Source: Terrabacter sp. MAHUQ-38 | Lineage (GTDB): Bacteria > Actinomycetota > Actinomycetes > Actinomycetales > Dermatophilaceae | Direction of reading: 5' to 3' | DNA: 64,000 bases | Assembly (NCBI RefSeq): GCF_014518425.1 | Contig: NZ_JACVCU010000001.1 | Span: 682,001 to 746,000 of the forward strand | Shown: positions 43,401 through 52,052 of the stretch, piece by piece | Layout: the number at the start of each line of letters is the position of its first letter | How positions within the stretch are numbered: position 1 is the stretch's first letter | Program-made: the position numbers and the translations under genes | Notes under the pieces: model-generated | What the model was told of the DNA's origin: nothing | Database searches by the model: none | Seen by the model: the letters and a program-made list of their open reading frames with translations, nothing else

Positions 43401-46400
43401 AGCTCGGTCGCGTCCTCGGGTTCGGAGCGGCCACGATCCGCTACGAGGCCTACCCGCGCAGCGCGGGCACGGAGGTCATCCGCTACCAGCTGCGCGACCG
43501 GTTCGGTCTGACGAGCGAGGGCTTCGTGCGGGTCGGCGTCGTCCAGCCCGGTGACCCGCAGCCGCCGGTCGCTGTCGAGGACGACGTCGTCGCGGCCCCC
43601 GGCCGCACCGTCCGCGCCGACGTGCTCACCAACGACCTCATCTCCGCCGGCGACTCGGTGTCCTTCGTCGACCTGTCGACGCTCAACGACCCCGACGTCC
43701 TCAAGGACTTCCAGAAGCAGAAGGACGACACCTTCAAGGTCGTCGCACCCGACGACGGCCCGGCCAAGGTGCTGACCTACGGCATCACCAACGGCCTGTT
43801 CGACCCGTCGAAGTCGACGCTGACGGTCCGCGGCCAGACGGACTTCAACAACCCGCCGGTCGCGGTCGACGACACCGGCGTGGCCAAGCAGGGCGAGACC
43901 TCGATCGTCGTCGACGCGCTCGCGAACGACCGCGACCTCGACGGCGAGCAGTCCACGCTGAAGATCACCAAGTTCCTCGGTGACGGCGTGACCCGCGAGG
44001 GGAGGAAGCTGCGCATCCAGCTGCGCCCGCAGGCGCGCGTCGTGCCGTACTTCATCGAGGACGCCGACGGCGCGGCGGCCATGGCCCTCATCTACGTGCC
44101 CGCCGGCAACAACGGCTCGCCGTATGCCGTCGACGGCAAGGTGATCAAGATGGGCGCCGACTCGACCGTCAAGGTCGCCCTCGGCGACTACGTCTCCGAC
44201 CCGCGCGGCGGCAAGGTCACGCTGACGTCACCCGAGACCGTGTCCACGTCTCCGGCGGAGAACCTCCAGTTCGCCGTGGGGTCGGGCGCCGAGCTCACGC
44301 TGACATCGACGAACGGCTACGTCGGTCCCGCGGCACTGATGCTCGAGGTCACGAACTCGACGGGCCCGAGCGACAAGGCCGCCCAGTCGGCGTACGTCAC
44401 GGTCCCGGTCCAGATCGGGCCCGACGTGCCGGTGCTCCGATGCCCTGACCACGAGGTGCGGCTCGTCGCCGACGGCCCGGCCCGCAGCTTCGACATCCCG
44501 CGCCTGTGCCACGCCTGGCTGCCGACGGGGATGGACCAGGGCAACGCCCGGTACGAGGCCACGTGGGACCCGGGCATCGACCGGGTCGACCTGAACCAGA
44601 CCGGGGCCGGCGGCCGCCAGGTCGTCCTCCAGGCGCAGCCCGCTGCGCAGGAGGGCGCCACCGGCGCGGTCACCGTCAAGGCCAAGGGCGGTGCCGAGTC
44701 GTACAAGATCAAGGTGCGCGTCGTCAGCTCGCCGCCGATCGCCACCCTGCGGCCGGTCCGCATCGAGGGCCTCATCGCGGGCACGAGCCGCACGGTGAAC
44801 CTCGCCCAGTACCTCGACAGCCCGCTGTCGGCGCCCCAGTGCGCGGTCCAGTCGAGCCGGGTCGTCTCCGGGCAGGGTGTCAGCGCGTCCCAGAACGGCT
44901 GCCAGCTCACCGTCTCGGCCTCCGACAAGGGACGCGGAGACGCTCGCATCACCGTGTCCGTCACCGACGCGCCCGGCCGTCCGGCGGCCACGGGTCTGGT
45001 CTCGGTCAGCGTCCGCAGCAAGCCCGACCCGACCGCTGCCCCGGTCGCGGTGGCCGACCGGATCCTGGGCAGCAGTGCCCGCGTCGACTGGCGTCCCCCT
45101 GCCTACGACGGTGGCCTGCCGATCCAGCAGTACGAGGTCACGGCGATCGGCCCCGGCGGCAAGGCGACGGCGTGCGGGTCTTCCCCCTGCACCATCACCG
45201 GCCTGACCAACGGTCAGGACTACACATTCACCGTGCGCAGCCGCAACGCCGTCGGCTGGTCCGACCCGAGCCCGCGGAGCAACACGGTGCGGCCCGACAC
45301 GAAGCCCAAGGCGACCTCGATCAGCGACATCACGCCGGGCGACCGGAAGCTCACGGTGCGCTGGACCGAGCCGCCCAACGAGGGCAGCGCGGTGCTGAAG
45401 TACCGCGTCCAGTGGGTCAACATCGGCGGGAGCGCCGGTACCACCGGGCAGGCCGAGGTCGCGGCCCCGGGCCTGAGCAAGGTGATCAGCGGCCTGGTCA
45501 ACAACGACGCGTACAACGTGCGCGTGCAGGCCAACAACGAGGCCGGCTGGGGCCCCTTCGGACCCGAGGTCAAGGCGCAGTCGTTCGGCAAGCCGGCCGC
45601 GGTGCCGGCGCCGACCCTGAGCCCCCGCGAGCCCGTGCCCGGTGAGCCGAACGCCCAGGTGTCGATCACGTGGTCGTCGACCGATCCGAACGGGCCGCCG
45701 ATCACCAGGTACGACGTCTTCCGTCGCACGAGCGGTGGTCCCTGGAACCTCATCGCGACCCGGTCGGGCGGGGAGTCCCGCGTGGCCAGCGACACGGTCC
45801 CGTACCAGGGCCAGACGGTCGAGTACGTCGTGACCGCGACGAACGGCGGCCCCGCCACGTCCGACAAGGCGAACTTCAGCGGCTACACCGCCGACGGCAT
45901 CCCCGAGACCCCGAACCTCCAGTCGGTCTCGACCCCGAGCGAGAACTACTCGGCCAACGCGTCGTTCTCCCTCGGTGACTCCCGCTCGCGCGGTTACGAC
46001 AAGGTGAACTGGCGCACGAGCGCGGGGCGGTCGGGCTCATGGGGCTGCTCCGGCGGCTGTTCCGGCGGCACGGCGTCCGACCTCGGCACGAGCCAGCAGA
46101 CCATGGAGATCCAGGCCTGCAACGTCGCCGGTCGGTGCTCGCCGTGGTCCAACAGCGTGACGTTCCACCCGTACGGCCCGACCAGGTCGATCCGCAACCC
46201 GGGGGAGAACCACGACAACAACAGCATCACCTTCACGTGGAACGCCCCGGCCGACAACGGCCGACCGATCACGCAGTACCAGGTGACGGGCGACAAGGAC
46301 GAGACGTTCGGGGCCAGCCGCGAGTCGACGACGATCGGCGGTCTGGGCTACAGCGAGAGCCGCACGATCCGGGTCCGGGCCTACGCCACCGACTCGGGCT

Positions 46401-46762
46401 GGGGTCCGTACACGTCCATCACGGGCCGGACGAACCCCGCCCCCGCGCAGAAGGTGGTCTCGGTCTACAAGGGACCCGCCTGCGGCCCGAGCAACTGCCC
46501 CAAGCCGGACGGCACCCAGTGCGGCACCAACTGCAACTTCGTCGGCTACGAGCTGGAGAACTTCACCGGCAACATCGTGTGCAGCCTCGACAGCAGCGAC
46601 GGCGCCTGGGGCACCCTCGACGACGGCAACGCCGGACGACACAACCCGACGAACGGCCGCAACGTCTCCGGGAAGTTCTACGGGTTCCCCACGGGCTGGG
46701 TGAGCGTCAGGTGCACCGGCTCGAACGGCTCCGACTCCGCGACACGCAACCCATGGGGGTGA
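40442..46762 (+). CDS. Giant envelope protein: propeller-like, Ig/cadherin-like and fibronectin III domains
   Basis: This is a 2106-residue protein anchored by an N-terminal helix (IGIISTVVVALVASLLVWLA, about residues 8-27) with the remainder outside. Residues 30-410 look like a degenerate beta-propeller. From about 420 to 1340 come Ig/cadherin-like repeats with a recurring core such as VLDNDSDSQG, VLSNDYSPRS, VLDNDSMSEG and ALANDRDLDG. A Cys-containing module follows. About four fibronectin III domains span roughly 1530-1990. A Cys-rich C-terminal domain of about 110 residues ends the protein. It may form a cell-surface scaffold or channel component for the neighbouring secretion ATPase, which is inferred from context. 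Confidence 0.82.
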   Translation: MSTAATTRRIGIISTVVVALVASLLVWLATRSEGEIVRKADLNDGGIWVTNAEQARYGRINKPAGQLDAGVLSDGTNGSGLDVFQDGAAVVGYSKASNQIVPINPSEGTLAPEQAVVLPKPSTATGNRVFTAPLVDVRGGTIAMIDPAKGELRAQRVEDPTGVTSLDGLQTQAKPLAKVGGNAAVAVGVDGTVYALSAQSGSISVLRKEGNAYGKPVTTKLGFTSKSAQVTAVGTHWVVWDSGTGKLYSDALSEPEQLSVGSAEPGNPAFAALQQPGPDAPTVLIQDETQLTQVSLTGDSPTVGGVKLSQGAPGQKLFLSAPVRLASCIHAAWAGASNVYYGRNCGSPTDADTVDLGAMRKGVRTDGVKLRVNRGLIVLNDLDSGDVWDIDRNRVKIDNWNSVIPPPQTDDKNKKKDENLIDDEVSRTPPKAQPDSMQVRPGRTSTLHVLDNDSDSQGSILAIAPGDVGQPSTPGISTSASADGQTVQVTVPEEAGGTFSFDYTVNNGTTAKNGRATAKVTVRIVGPDVNTAPKVRTGQAKLAQAKYPVVASGSVRVGVIADWRDAENDPLQVSALDPVSTGVDGSGALTVKAKADKGDQVVDYQVDDGRGGAEKASVTLDVLSEDDSKAVAPKTQPDVLRAVVGKPVQLQPLGNDIAGADPTDPQARMRLAQAVKGPGQLTIDTNLDTNVLTVTGQTPGTSTITYAAQVGSGVSVGRIRVDIAPAPSVDLPPVATPDAAVLRGQTPVIADVLSNDYSPRSDVLVVQRVATTDAWLRVSVVQGRWVRAEATSPLDGDTPRRGSVRYTISDGTKSAVGQLSVVQKPEPKDKVLPTVVDDVATVRVGDAVTIPVLDNDSMSEGIPLKLDPQSVKVLSGGGQAFASGTVVRYVPEQKTLTGPRSAILEYATYPEGLRARAVTGRVNVTINPLPDAVKYPNQPPSARSFSASVTAGDTLAITVPTSGVDPDGDLTFVSGIVGEDGKAVDLELGRVLGFGAATIRYEAYPRSAGTEVIRYQLRDRFGLTSEGFVRVGVVQPGDPQPPVAVEDDVVAAPGRTVRADVLTNDLISAGDSVSFVDLSTLNDPDVLKDFQKQKDDTFKVVAPDDGPAKVLTYGITNGLFDPSKSTLTVRGQTDFNNPPVAVDDTGVAKQGETSIVVDALANDRDLDGEQSTLKITKFLGDGVTREGRKLRIQLRPQARVVPYFIEDADGAAAMALIYVPAGNNGSPYAVDGKVIKMGADSTVKVALGDYVSDPRGGKVTLTSPETVSTSPAENLQFAVGSGAELTLTSTNGYVGPAALMLEVTNSTGPSDKAAQSAYVTVPVQIGPDVPVLRCPDHEVRLVADGPARSFDIPRLCHAWLPTGMDQGNARYEATWDPGIDRVDLNQTGAGGRQVVLQAQPAAQEGATGAVTVKAKGGAESYKIKVRVVSSPPIATLRPVRIEGLIAGTSRTVNLAQYLDSPLSAPQCAVQSSRVVSGQGVSASQNGCQLTVSASDKGRGDARITVSVTDAPGRPAATGLVSVSVRSKPDPTAAPVAVADRILGSSARVDWRPPAYDGGLPIQQYEVTAIGPGGKATACGSSPCTITGLTNGQDYTFTVRSRNAVGWSDPSPRSNTVRPDTKPKATSISDITPGDRKLTVRWTEPPNEGSAVLKYRVQWVNIGGSAGTTGQAEVAAPGLSKVISGLVNNDAYNVRVQANNEAGWGPFGPEVKAQSFGKPAAVPAPTLSPREPVPGEPNAQVSITWSSTDPNGPPITRYDVFRRTSGGPWNLIATRSGGESRVASDTVPYQGQTVEYVVTATNGGPATSDKANFSGYTADGIPETPNLQSVSTPSENYSANASFSLGDSRSRGYDKVNWRTSAGRSGSWGCSGGCSGGTASDLGTSQQTMEIQACNVAGRCSPWSNSVTFHPYGPTRSIRNPGENHDNNSITFTWNAPADNGRPITQYQVTGDKDETFGASRESTTIGGLGYSESRTIRVRAYATDSGWGPYTSITGRTNPAPAQKVVSVYKGPACGPSNCPKPDGTQCGTNCNFVGYELENFTGNIVCSLDSSDGAWGTLDDGNAGRHNPTNGRNVSGKFYGFPTGWVSVRCTGSNGSDSATRNPWG

Positions 46763-46877
46763 CGGCGGGCCCCCGCGAGACACCCGGACCGCCGGGTCCT
46801 CGCCACACGGCATACGCCTCCCCGCATCACCACGACACCGCAGGCTCGATGAAAGACATGACAGGAGAACGACACCC

Positions 46878-47870
46878 ATGACGGCTCACACGACCGCCAG
46901 TCACATCACCCAGGAGCAGGTCACCTGGTTCGCCCACACGTTCGACCAGCTCGTCGGCAACATCGAGAAGGCCGTCCTCGGCAAGGAGCACGTGACGCGT
47001 CTCGCCCTGACCTGCCTGCTGTCCGAGGGGCACATGCTCCTGGAGGACTTCCCCGGCACCGGCAAGACCCAGCTCGCGCGCGCCCTCTCGGCGACGGTCC
47101 AGGGCTCGCACAGCCGCATCCAGTTCACGCCCGACCTGCTGCCCTCCGACGTCACCGGCGTGACGATCTACGAGCCGACGAAGCAGGCCTTCGAGTTCCA
47201 CCCGGGCCCGATCTTCGCGACGATCGTCCTCGCGGACGAGATCAACCGCGCTTCGCCGAAGACCCAGTCGGCGCTCCTCGAGGTCATGGAGGAGGGCCGC
47301 GTGACGGTCGACGGCAAGCCGCACTCGGTGGGCGAGCCGTTCATGGTCATCGCGACCCAGAACCCCATCGAGCAGGCCGGGACCTACCGCCTCCCCGAGG
47401 CGCAGCTCGACCGTTTCCTCATGAAGGCGAGCGTCGGCTACCCCGACCACGAGGCGACGATCGCGGTCCTGGCCGACGCCAAGACGCGCGACCGTGCGAA
47501 GACGCTGAGCCCGCTCATCGCGAGCAACGTCATCGTCGAGATGTCCAAGCTCGCCGACGAGATCCACGTCGACCCGGCGATCCTCGGCTACGTGAGCCGC
47601 ATCGCCGAGGAGTCGCGCCGACACCCCTCGCTCAAGCTCGGGCTGTCGGTCCGTGGCTGCCTCGCCTACGTGCGCTGTGCCAAGACGTGGGCGGCGAGCC
47701 AGGGACGTACGTACGTGATCCCGGACGACATCAAGCTGCTCGCCGGGCCGGTCCTGAGCCACCGCCTGCTGCTCGGCGCCGAGGCGCAGTTCGCGGGCAC
47801 GACGGTCGAGCAGTGCATCGACCAGATCCTCGACGACATCGCGCCGCCGGCCGAGCGCGCCTCGGCCTGA
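46878..47870 (+). CDS. MoxR-family AAA+ ATPase
   Basis: This is a 330-residue cytosolic AAA+ chaperone-like ATPase. Walker A is EDFPGTGKTQLA at about residues 58-69, Walker B is IVLADEINRA, and sensor 1 is VIATQNPIEQAGT. The SELPEAQLDRF-like motif is present as RLPEAQLDRF. AGGAG precedes the ATG. MoxR proteins usually act with DUF58/von Willebrand proteins encoded next to them, and the adjacent DUF58 gene fits. It has a 43-base gap to that gene. Confidence 0.94.
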   Translation: MTAHTTASHITQEQVTWFAHTFDQLVGNIEKAVLGKEHVTRLALTCLLSEGHMLLEDFPGTGKTQLARALSATVQGSHSRIQFTPDLLPSDVTGVTIYEPTKQAFEFHPGPIFATIVLADEINRASPKTQSALLEVMEEGRVTVDGKPHSVGEPFMVIATQNPIEQAGTYRLPEAQLDRFLMKASVGYPDHEATIAVLADAKTRDRAKTLSPLIASNVIVEMSKLADEIHVDPAILGYVSRIAEESRRHPSLKLGLSVRGCLAYVRCAKTWAASQGRTYVIPDDIKLLAGPVLSHRLLLGAEAQFAGTTVEQCIDQILDDIAPPAERASA

Positions 47871-47913
47871 CCGCGGCTCGCGTCAGGACCGGACAGGGAA
47901 CCGAGGGGAACGC

Positions 47914-49338
47914 ATGACCCAGCAGGACCAGGGAGAGACGGCGTCGCGCGGCGGCCGTCGCCTCCGTATGCCGTCACGTCGCGGCACGCCAGGCGGAGCC
48001 GTCGCGCCCGCGGTCGGCACGACGAGCCGCGGCGTCCGCCAGATCACCGCGCCGATCACCCGCTCCATCGAGCAGGTGGCCGGCCAGACGGAAGGGGTCT
48101 GGCGTCCCGTCGCCGGCGTGCTGCGCTGGGTCTCCCCGCTCGGCTGGACGATCCTCGCGCTCGGCGTCGTCTCCTGGCTCGTCGGCGCGCGCTGGGGATG
48201 GACCGAGCTGCTCATGGTCGGCGCGGCCGCCTTGCTCCTCTTTGCGATCTGCCTGCTGCTGGCCCTCGGCCGCACCAAGGTCCGCATCCTGGCCGAGGTC
48301 GACCCCCGCCGGGTGGTCGTCGGCGAGCCCGCGACGGGCCGCATCCTCGTCACCAACGAGGCCCGCACGCCGATGCTGCCGATCCTCGTCGAGCTGCCGG
48401 TCGGCCTGTCCGCAGCCCGGTTCGTCCTGCCCGCCCTGACGCCCGGCAACGCGCACGAGGAGCTATTCGTCGTGCCGACGTCGCGCCGTGGCGTCATCCG
48501 GGTCGGGCCCGCGACGACCGTCCAGGGTGACCCGCTCGGCCTGATGCGCCGCACCCTCACATGGACCGAGCGCACCGAGCTGTTCGTCCACCCGCGCACC
48601 GTCGCGCTCGAGTCGCTCGGCGCAGGCCTGCTGCGTGACCTCGAGGGCAGCACCACCGAGGACGTCTCGATGAGCGACCTCGCCTTCCACGCCCTGCGCG
48701 AGTACCAACCCGGCGACGACCGGCGCTACATCCACTGGCGCAGCTCGGCCAAGGCCGGCAAGCTCCTCGTGCGCCAGTTCCTCGACACGCGACGCTCGCA
48801 CGTGACGATCATCGTCGACCCCGACCCTGAGCAGTACCGCTCCGGTCACGGCCGGACGGGCGTGACCGACCGGGACGTCGAGCGCGATGTCATGGCCGCC
48901 AACGCCCCGACCGCGATCCAGGCCGACGTCGAGACGGCGATCTCGACCGGCAGCTCGATCATGGTGCGCGTCATGCTCGACGAGCAGGACTGCACGATCG
49001 TCTGTGGCGACCAGAAGGTCACCAAGTCCGTGCCGCAGGTGGGCCTCGACGCCATGTCGCGCGTCGACCCCGGGCCGGTCGACCTCTTCTCCGTCTCGCT
49101 CGACGCCGCCGATCTCGCGCCCGACACGAGCACCTGCTTCATCGTCACCGGTCCGCACCGGCCGTTGATCGACCTGCAGCGCGCCGCCGGGCAGTTCCCG
49201 CCGGAGGTCACCCGGGTCGTCGTGGTCGTCGACCCGCTGGCCGGGCACGGCATCCGTCGTGGCGGTGGTCTCGTCATCCTCACGCTGAGCACGCTCGAGG
49301 ACCTCCGCACGCTTCTCGTCTCAGGGGTGGCCCGATGA
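47914..49338 (+). CDS. DUF58 protein (MoxR partner)
   Basis: This is a 474-residue protein with two membrane helices at about 73-112 (ILALGVVSWLVGARW, then LLMVGAAALLLFAICLLLA). A beta domain and the DUF58 signature (EYQPGDDRRYIHWRSSAKAG) at about 262-281 follow. The C-terminal von Willebrand A-like half contains IIVDPDPEQYR. It overlaps the transglutaminase-like gene by ATGA. The MoxR-DUF58-transglutaminase trio is a recurrent actinobacterial cassette. Confidence 0.9.
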   Translation: MTQQDQGETASRGGRRLRMPSRRGTPGGAVAPAVGTTSRGVRQITAPITRSIEQVAGQTEGVWRPVAGVLRWVSPLGWTILALGVVSWLVGARWGWTELLMVGAAALLLFAICLLLALGRTKVRILAEVDPRRVVVGEPATGRILVTNEARTPMLPILVELPVGLSAARFVLPALTPGNAHEELFVVPTSRRGVIRVGPATTVQGDPLGLMRRTLTWTERTELFVHPRTVALESLGAGLLRDLEGSTTEDVSMSDLAFHALREYQPGDDRRYIHWRSSAKAGKLLVRQFLDTRRSHVTIIVDPDPEQYRSGHGRTGVTDRDVERDVMAANAPTAIQADVETAISTGSSIMVRVMLDEQDCTIVCGDQKVTKSVPQVGLDAMSRVDPGPVDLFSVSLDAADLAPDTSTCFIVTGPHRPLIDLQRAAGQFPPEVTRVVVVVDPLAGHGIRRGGGLVILTLSTLEDLRTLLVSGVAR

Positions 49339-52052
49339 GCTCACCGATGTCGCCGTCGTCCAGGCCGGGCTCGATCCCGGCCCCGCCACCGTCCGCGCTG
49401 GTCAGACCGCCGTCGGCGGGAGCGCGGGTGCGCAGCCAGCTCGAGCGGCTCCGCCCGACCGTCCCGCAGCTCGTCGACGCGGGCTTCACGGTCGTCCTCG
49501 CCGGTCTCGCGCTGATCGGCTTCCGCACCACCTTCTTCGGCCTCGGCTGGCTGTGGGTGGGCCTCGCGGGGCTCGTCCTCGGCCTGCTCCTCGCCCACGT
49601 CACGTCGACGTTCCGCGCACCCGGGGTCGTGACCCTGCTGGCCGTCGCGGCGGCATACCTCCTGCTCGCCGGGCCGCTTGCGGTCCGCGAGGGCCTCATC
49701 GCCGGGTTCATCCCGTCGGGCGACACGTTCGCGACGCTCGTCCACATGGCGGTGCCGGGCTGGAAGGAGCTGTTGACCGCGCTGCCGCCGGTCGACTCCG
49801 AGGGCCCCTACATGGCCCTGCCCTTCCTGTTCACGCTCGTCGGCGCCGCCGTGGCGTATGCCGTCGCGCGCCGCTGGACGGGCTCGGTCGTCGCGATCGT
49901 CGCGCCGGTCGTGCTGCTCGTGACCTCGATCGTGCTCGGCACCCTGACGCCCGCCGCCGTGCTCCTCCAGGGCGCCGTCTTCGCTCTCGTCGCGATCGGC
50001 TGGACCGCGCTGCGCAGCAACCGCAACCGCCCGGCCCTGCAGAACGGCGCCGGCCGCACGACGCGCGCCGTGACCACCGCTGCGCTGCTGGCCCTCGCGA
50101 CCGTCGGCGGGTTCTTCGTGGGACCGCACCTGCCCGGGGCCGGCAGTGCCGAGCGCACCGTCTTCCGTTCGGCCCTCGTGCCGCCGATCGACGTCACGCA
50201 GTACGCGTCGCCGCTGGCGGGTTTCCGGCAGTACACAGAGCCCAACGGCGCCGAGCTCTTCGACAAGACGCTGCTCACGGTCCGCGGCCTCCCCAAGGGC
50301 GTCCCGGTGCGCATCGCCGCGCTCGACTCCTACGACGACTTCGTCTGGGGCGCGGGCAACGTCGCCAACGAGGGCACCGGAGACGACCCCCAGGGGTCGA
50401 GCTTCCGCAAGGTGGGCAGCCACATCGCGGCATCGGGTCCCGGTCAGGAGGTCACCGCGACGGTCGGCGTGCCCGCGGGCGGCTACGACGACGTGTGGCT
50501 CCCGACGTTCGGCACGGTGACCGGTCTCGACTTCGGCGGCAACCGCGGCGACGAGCTCGCGGACGAGCTCCGGTTCAACGTCGACACCAACACCGGTGTC
50601 CTGCCCGAGAAGCTCACGGCCGGCGACACGTACACCGTCACCGCCCTCGCGCAGCCGCTCGACGACGCCCTTCCCGCCAACGTCGACGTCGCCGACGGCA
50701 GCGTCGTCGACAGCCAGAACCTCACCTTCATCGACGACAAGGTCGCGCCGTGGACCGAGCGCGTCGACGGCCAGTGGCAGAAGGTCGTGGCCATCGCCAA
50801 GGCGATGCAGGACGGCGCCTACACCGACGGCGGCGCCCCCGGCGACTACCAGAACGTCTTCCTTCCCGGCCACAGCCTGCGGCGGATGACCCAGTTCCTC
50901 AAGGCGACCCAGCTCGCCGGCAACGACGAGCAGTACGCCTCGGCACTGGCCCTCGCGGCCAACCGCATCGGCGTGCCGGCACGCGTGGTGCTCGGTGCCG
51001 AGCCCGACGCGCAGGGCGTCATCAAGGGCAAGGACGTGCATGCGTGGGTCGAGGTGCTGCGCGCCGACGGGTCGTGGCAGCCGATCTACTGGAAGCAGTT
51101 CCTCCCGGACCGCAACAAGAAGCCGCAGCAGCTGATCCAGAAGTCCGAGGAGAAGAAGACCGGGGCCCAGGTCCCGCCGCCCGCGGCCAACAACCCGCCG
51201 AGCGTGCTCCAGGGCCCGGACCAGGCGCAGAACGCGACCCAGCTGAAGAACCCGGTCAAGGACGACGCGAACCCGCTCGACCCCGACAACTGGCCGGACT
51301 GGCTGCGCTACCTCGTCTTCTTCCTCGTCGGTCCGCTCCTCGTGCTGCTGGTCGTCTACGGCGTGATCCGCTCCGCGAAGTGGCTCCGTCGCCGTCGCCG
51401 CCGCACGACCGGGGAGACGGTGAGCCGGGTGAGCGGCGGCTGGCGCGAGGTCGTCGACACGGCCCGTGACCTGCGGATGCCACTGCCTGTCAAGGGAACT
51501 CGGCTCGAGCAGGCTCGCGCCCTGGAGGAGCACGTCTTCGGGCCGCCACCCGAGAAGCCGAGCCCGGTCGTCGACGGTGCCCTCATGGGCGCCCCCGTGC
51601 GCGTGACGTCGGGCGGGCAGCTCGCCCCCAGCTCCGACACCGAGCCACTGCCGCCGGGCGGGGGCGACGGGCCCGCCCGGCGTGTGCTCGCGCTCGTGCC
51701 GCTCGCGGCCGCCGCCAACGGCCACGTCTTCGACGTCACCGAACCGACTGCAGACGAGGTCATGGCGTTCTGGGCCGACGTCGAGACGGCACGCAAGCGC
51801 ATCCGGGCCGAGCAGGGCTTCTGGCAGAAGCTCCGCGGTGACGTCTCGCTGCGCACCTTCCGCGACCACCTGCCGAGCGGTTCGGGGCTCGGCCCCGCCG
51901 TCGCGCGCACGTCGCGTCGTCAGGGCAAGCCCGCGCCCGGCCGCCGCGGCCGGGCTACGAAGGCGGGCATCGGCACGACCGCACCCGTCGAGACCCGCGC
52001 GGGCCGGAGCGGCACCCGTGCAGGCAACCGTCGAAAGGGACAACAGCGGTGA
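49335..52052 (+). CDS. Transglutaminase-like membrane protein with degenerate active site
   Basis: This is a 905-residue protein. Six or so membrane helices lie at about 50-260, as in TgpA (DUF3488-type) proteins. An outer region then carries a transglutaminase-core-like domain near 530-600, and a seventh helix lies at about 655-680 (YLVFFLVGPLLVLLVVYGVI) before a cytoplasmic tail of about 220 residues. In the core the Cys expected in a G-x-CEQYA motif is Asp (NDEQYASAL). The His is kept in HAWVEV, and the late Asp is replaced (WQPIYWKQF). Catalysis is therefore doubtful. A structural role in the secretion locus is likely. Confidence 0.82.
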   Translation: MSSPMSPSSRPGSIPAPPPSALVRPPSAGARVRSQLERLRPTVPQLVDAGFTVVLAGLALIGFRTTFFGLGWLWVGLAGLVLGLLLAHVTSTFRAPGVVTLLAVAAAYLLLAGPLAVREGLIAGFIPSGDTFATLVHMAVPGWKELLTALPPVDSEGPYMALPFLFTLVGAAVAYAVARRWTGSVVAIVAPVVLLVTSIVLGTLTPAAVLLQGAVFALVAIGWTALRSNRNRPALQNGAGRTTRAVTTAALLALATVGGFFVGPHLPGAGSAERTVFRSALVPPIDVTQYASPLAGFRQYTEPNGAELFDKTLLTVRGLPKGVPVRIAALDSYDDFVWGAGNVANEGTGDDPQGSSFRKVGSHIAASGPGQEVTATVGVPAGGYDDVWLPTFGTVTGLDFGGNRGDELADELRFNVDTNTGVLPEKLTAGDTYTVTALAQPLDDALPANVDVADGSVVDSQNLTFIDDKVAPWTERVDGQWQKVVAIAKAMQDGAYTDGGAPGDYQNVFLPGHSLRRMTQFLKATQLAGNDEQYASALALAANRIGVPARVVLGAEPDAQGVIKGKDVHAWVEVLRADGSWQPIYWKQFLPDRNKKPQQLIQKSEEKKTGAQVPPPAANNPPSVLQGPDQAQNATQLKNPVKDDANPLDPDNWPDWLRYLVFFLVGPLLVLLVVYGVIRSAKWLRRRRRRTTGETVSRVSGGWREVVDTARDLRMPLPVKGTRLEQARALEEHVFGPPPEKPSPVVDGALMGAPVRVTSGGQLAPSSDTEPLPPGGGDGPARRVLALVPLAAAANGHVFDVTEPTADEVMAFWADVETARKRIRAEQGFWQKLRGDVSLRTFRDHLPSGSGLGPAVARTSRRQGKPAPGRRGRATKAGIGTTAPVETRAGRSGTRAGNRRKGQQR

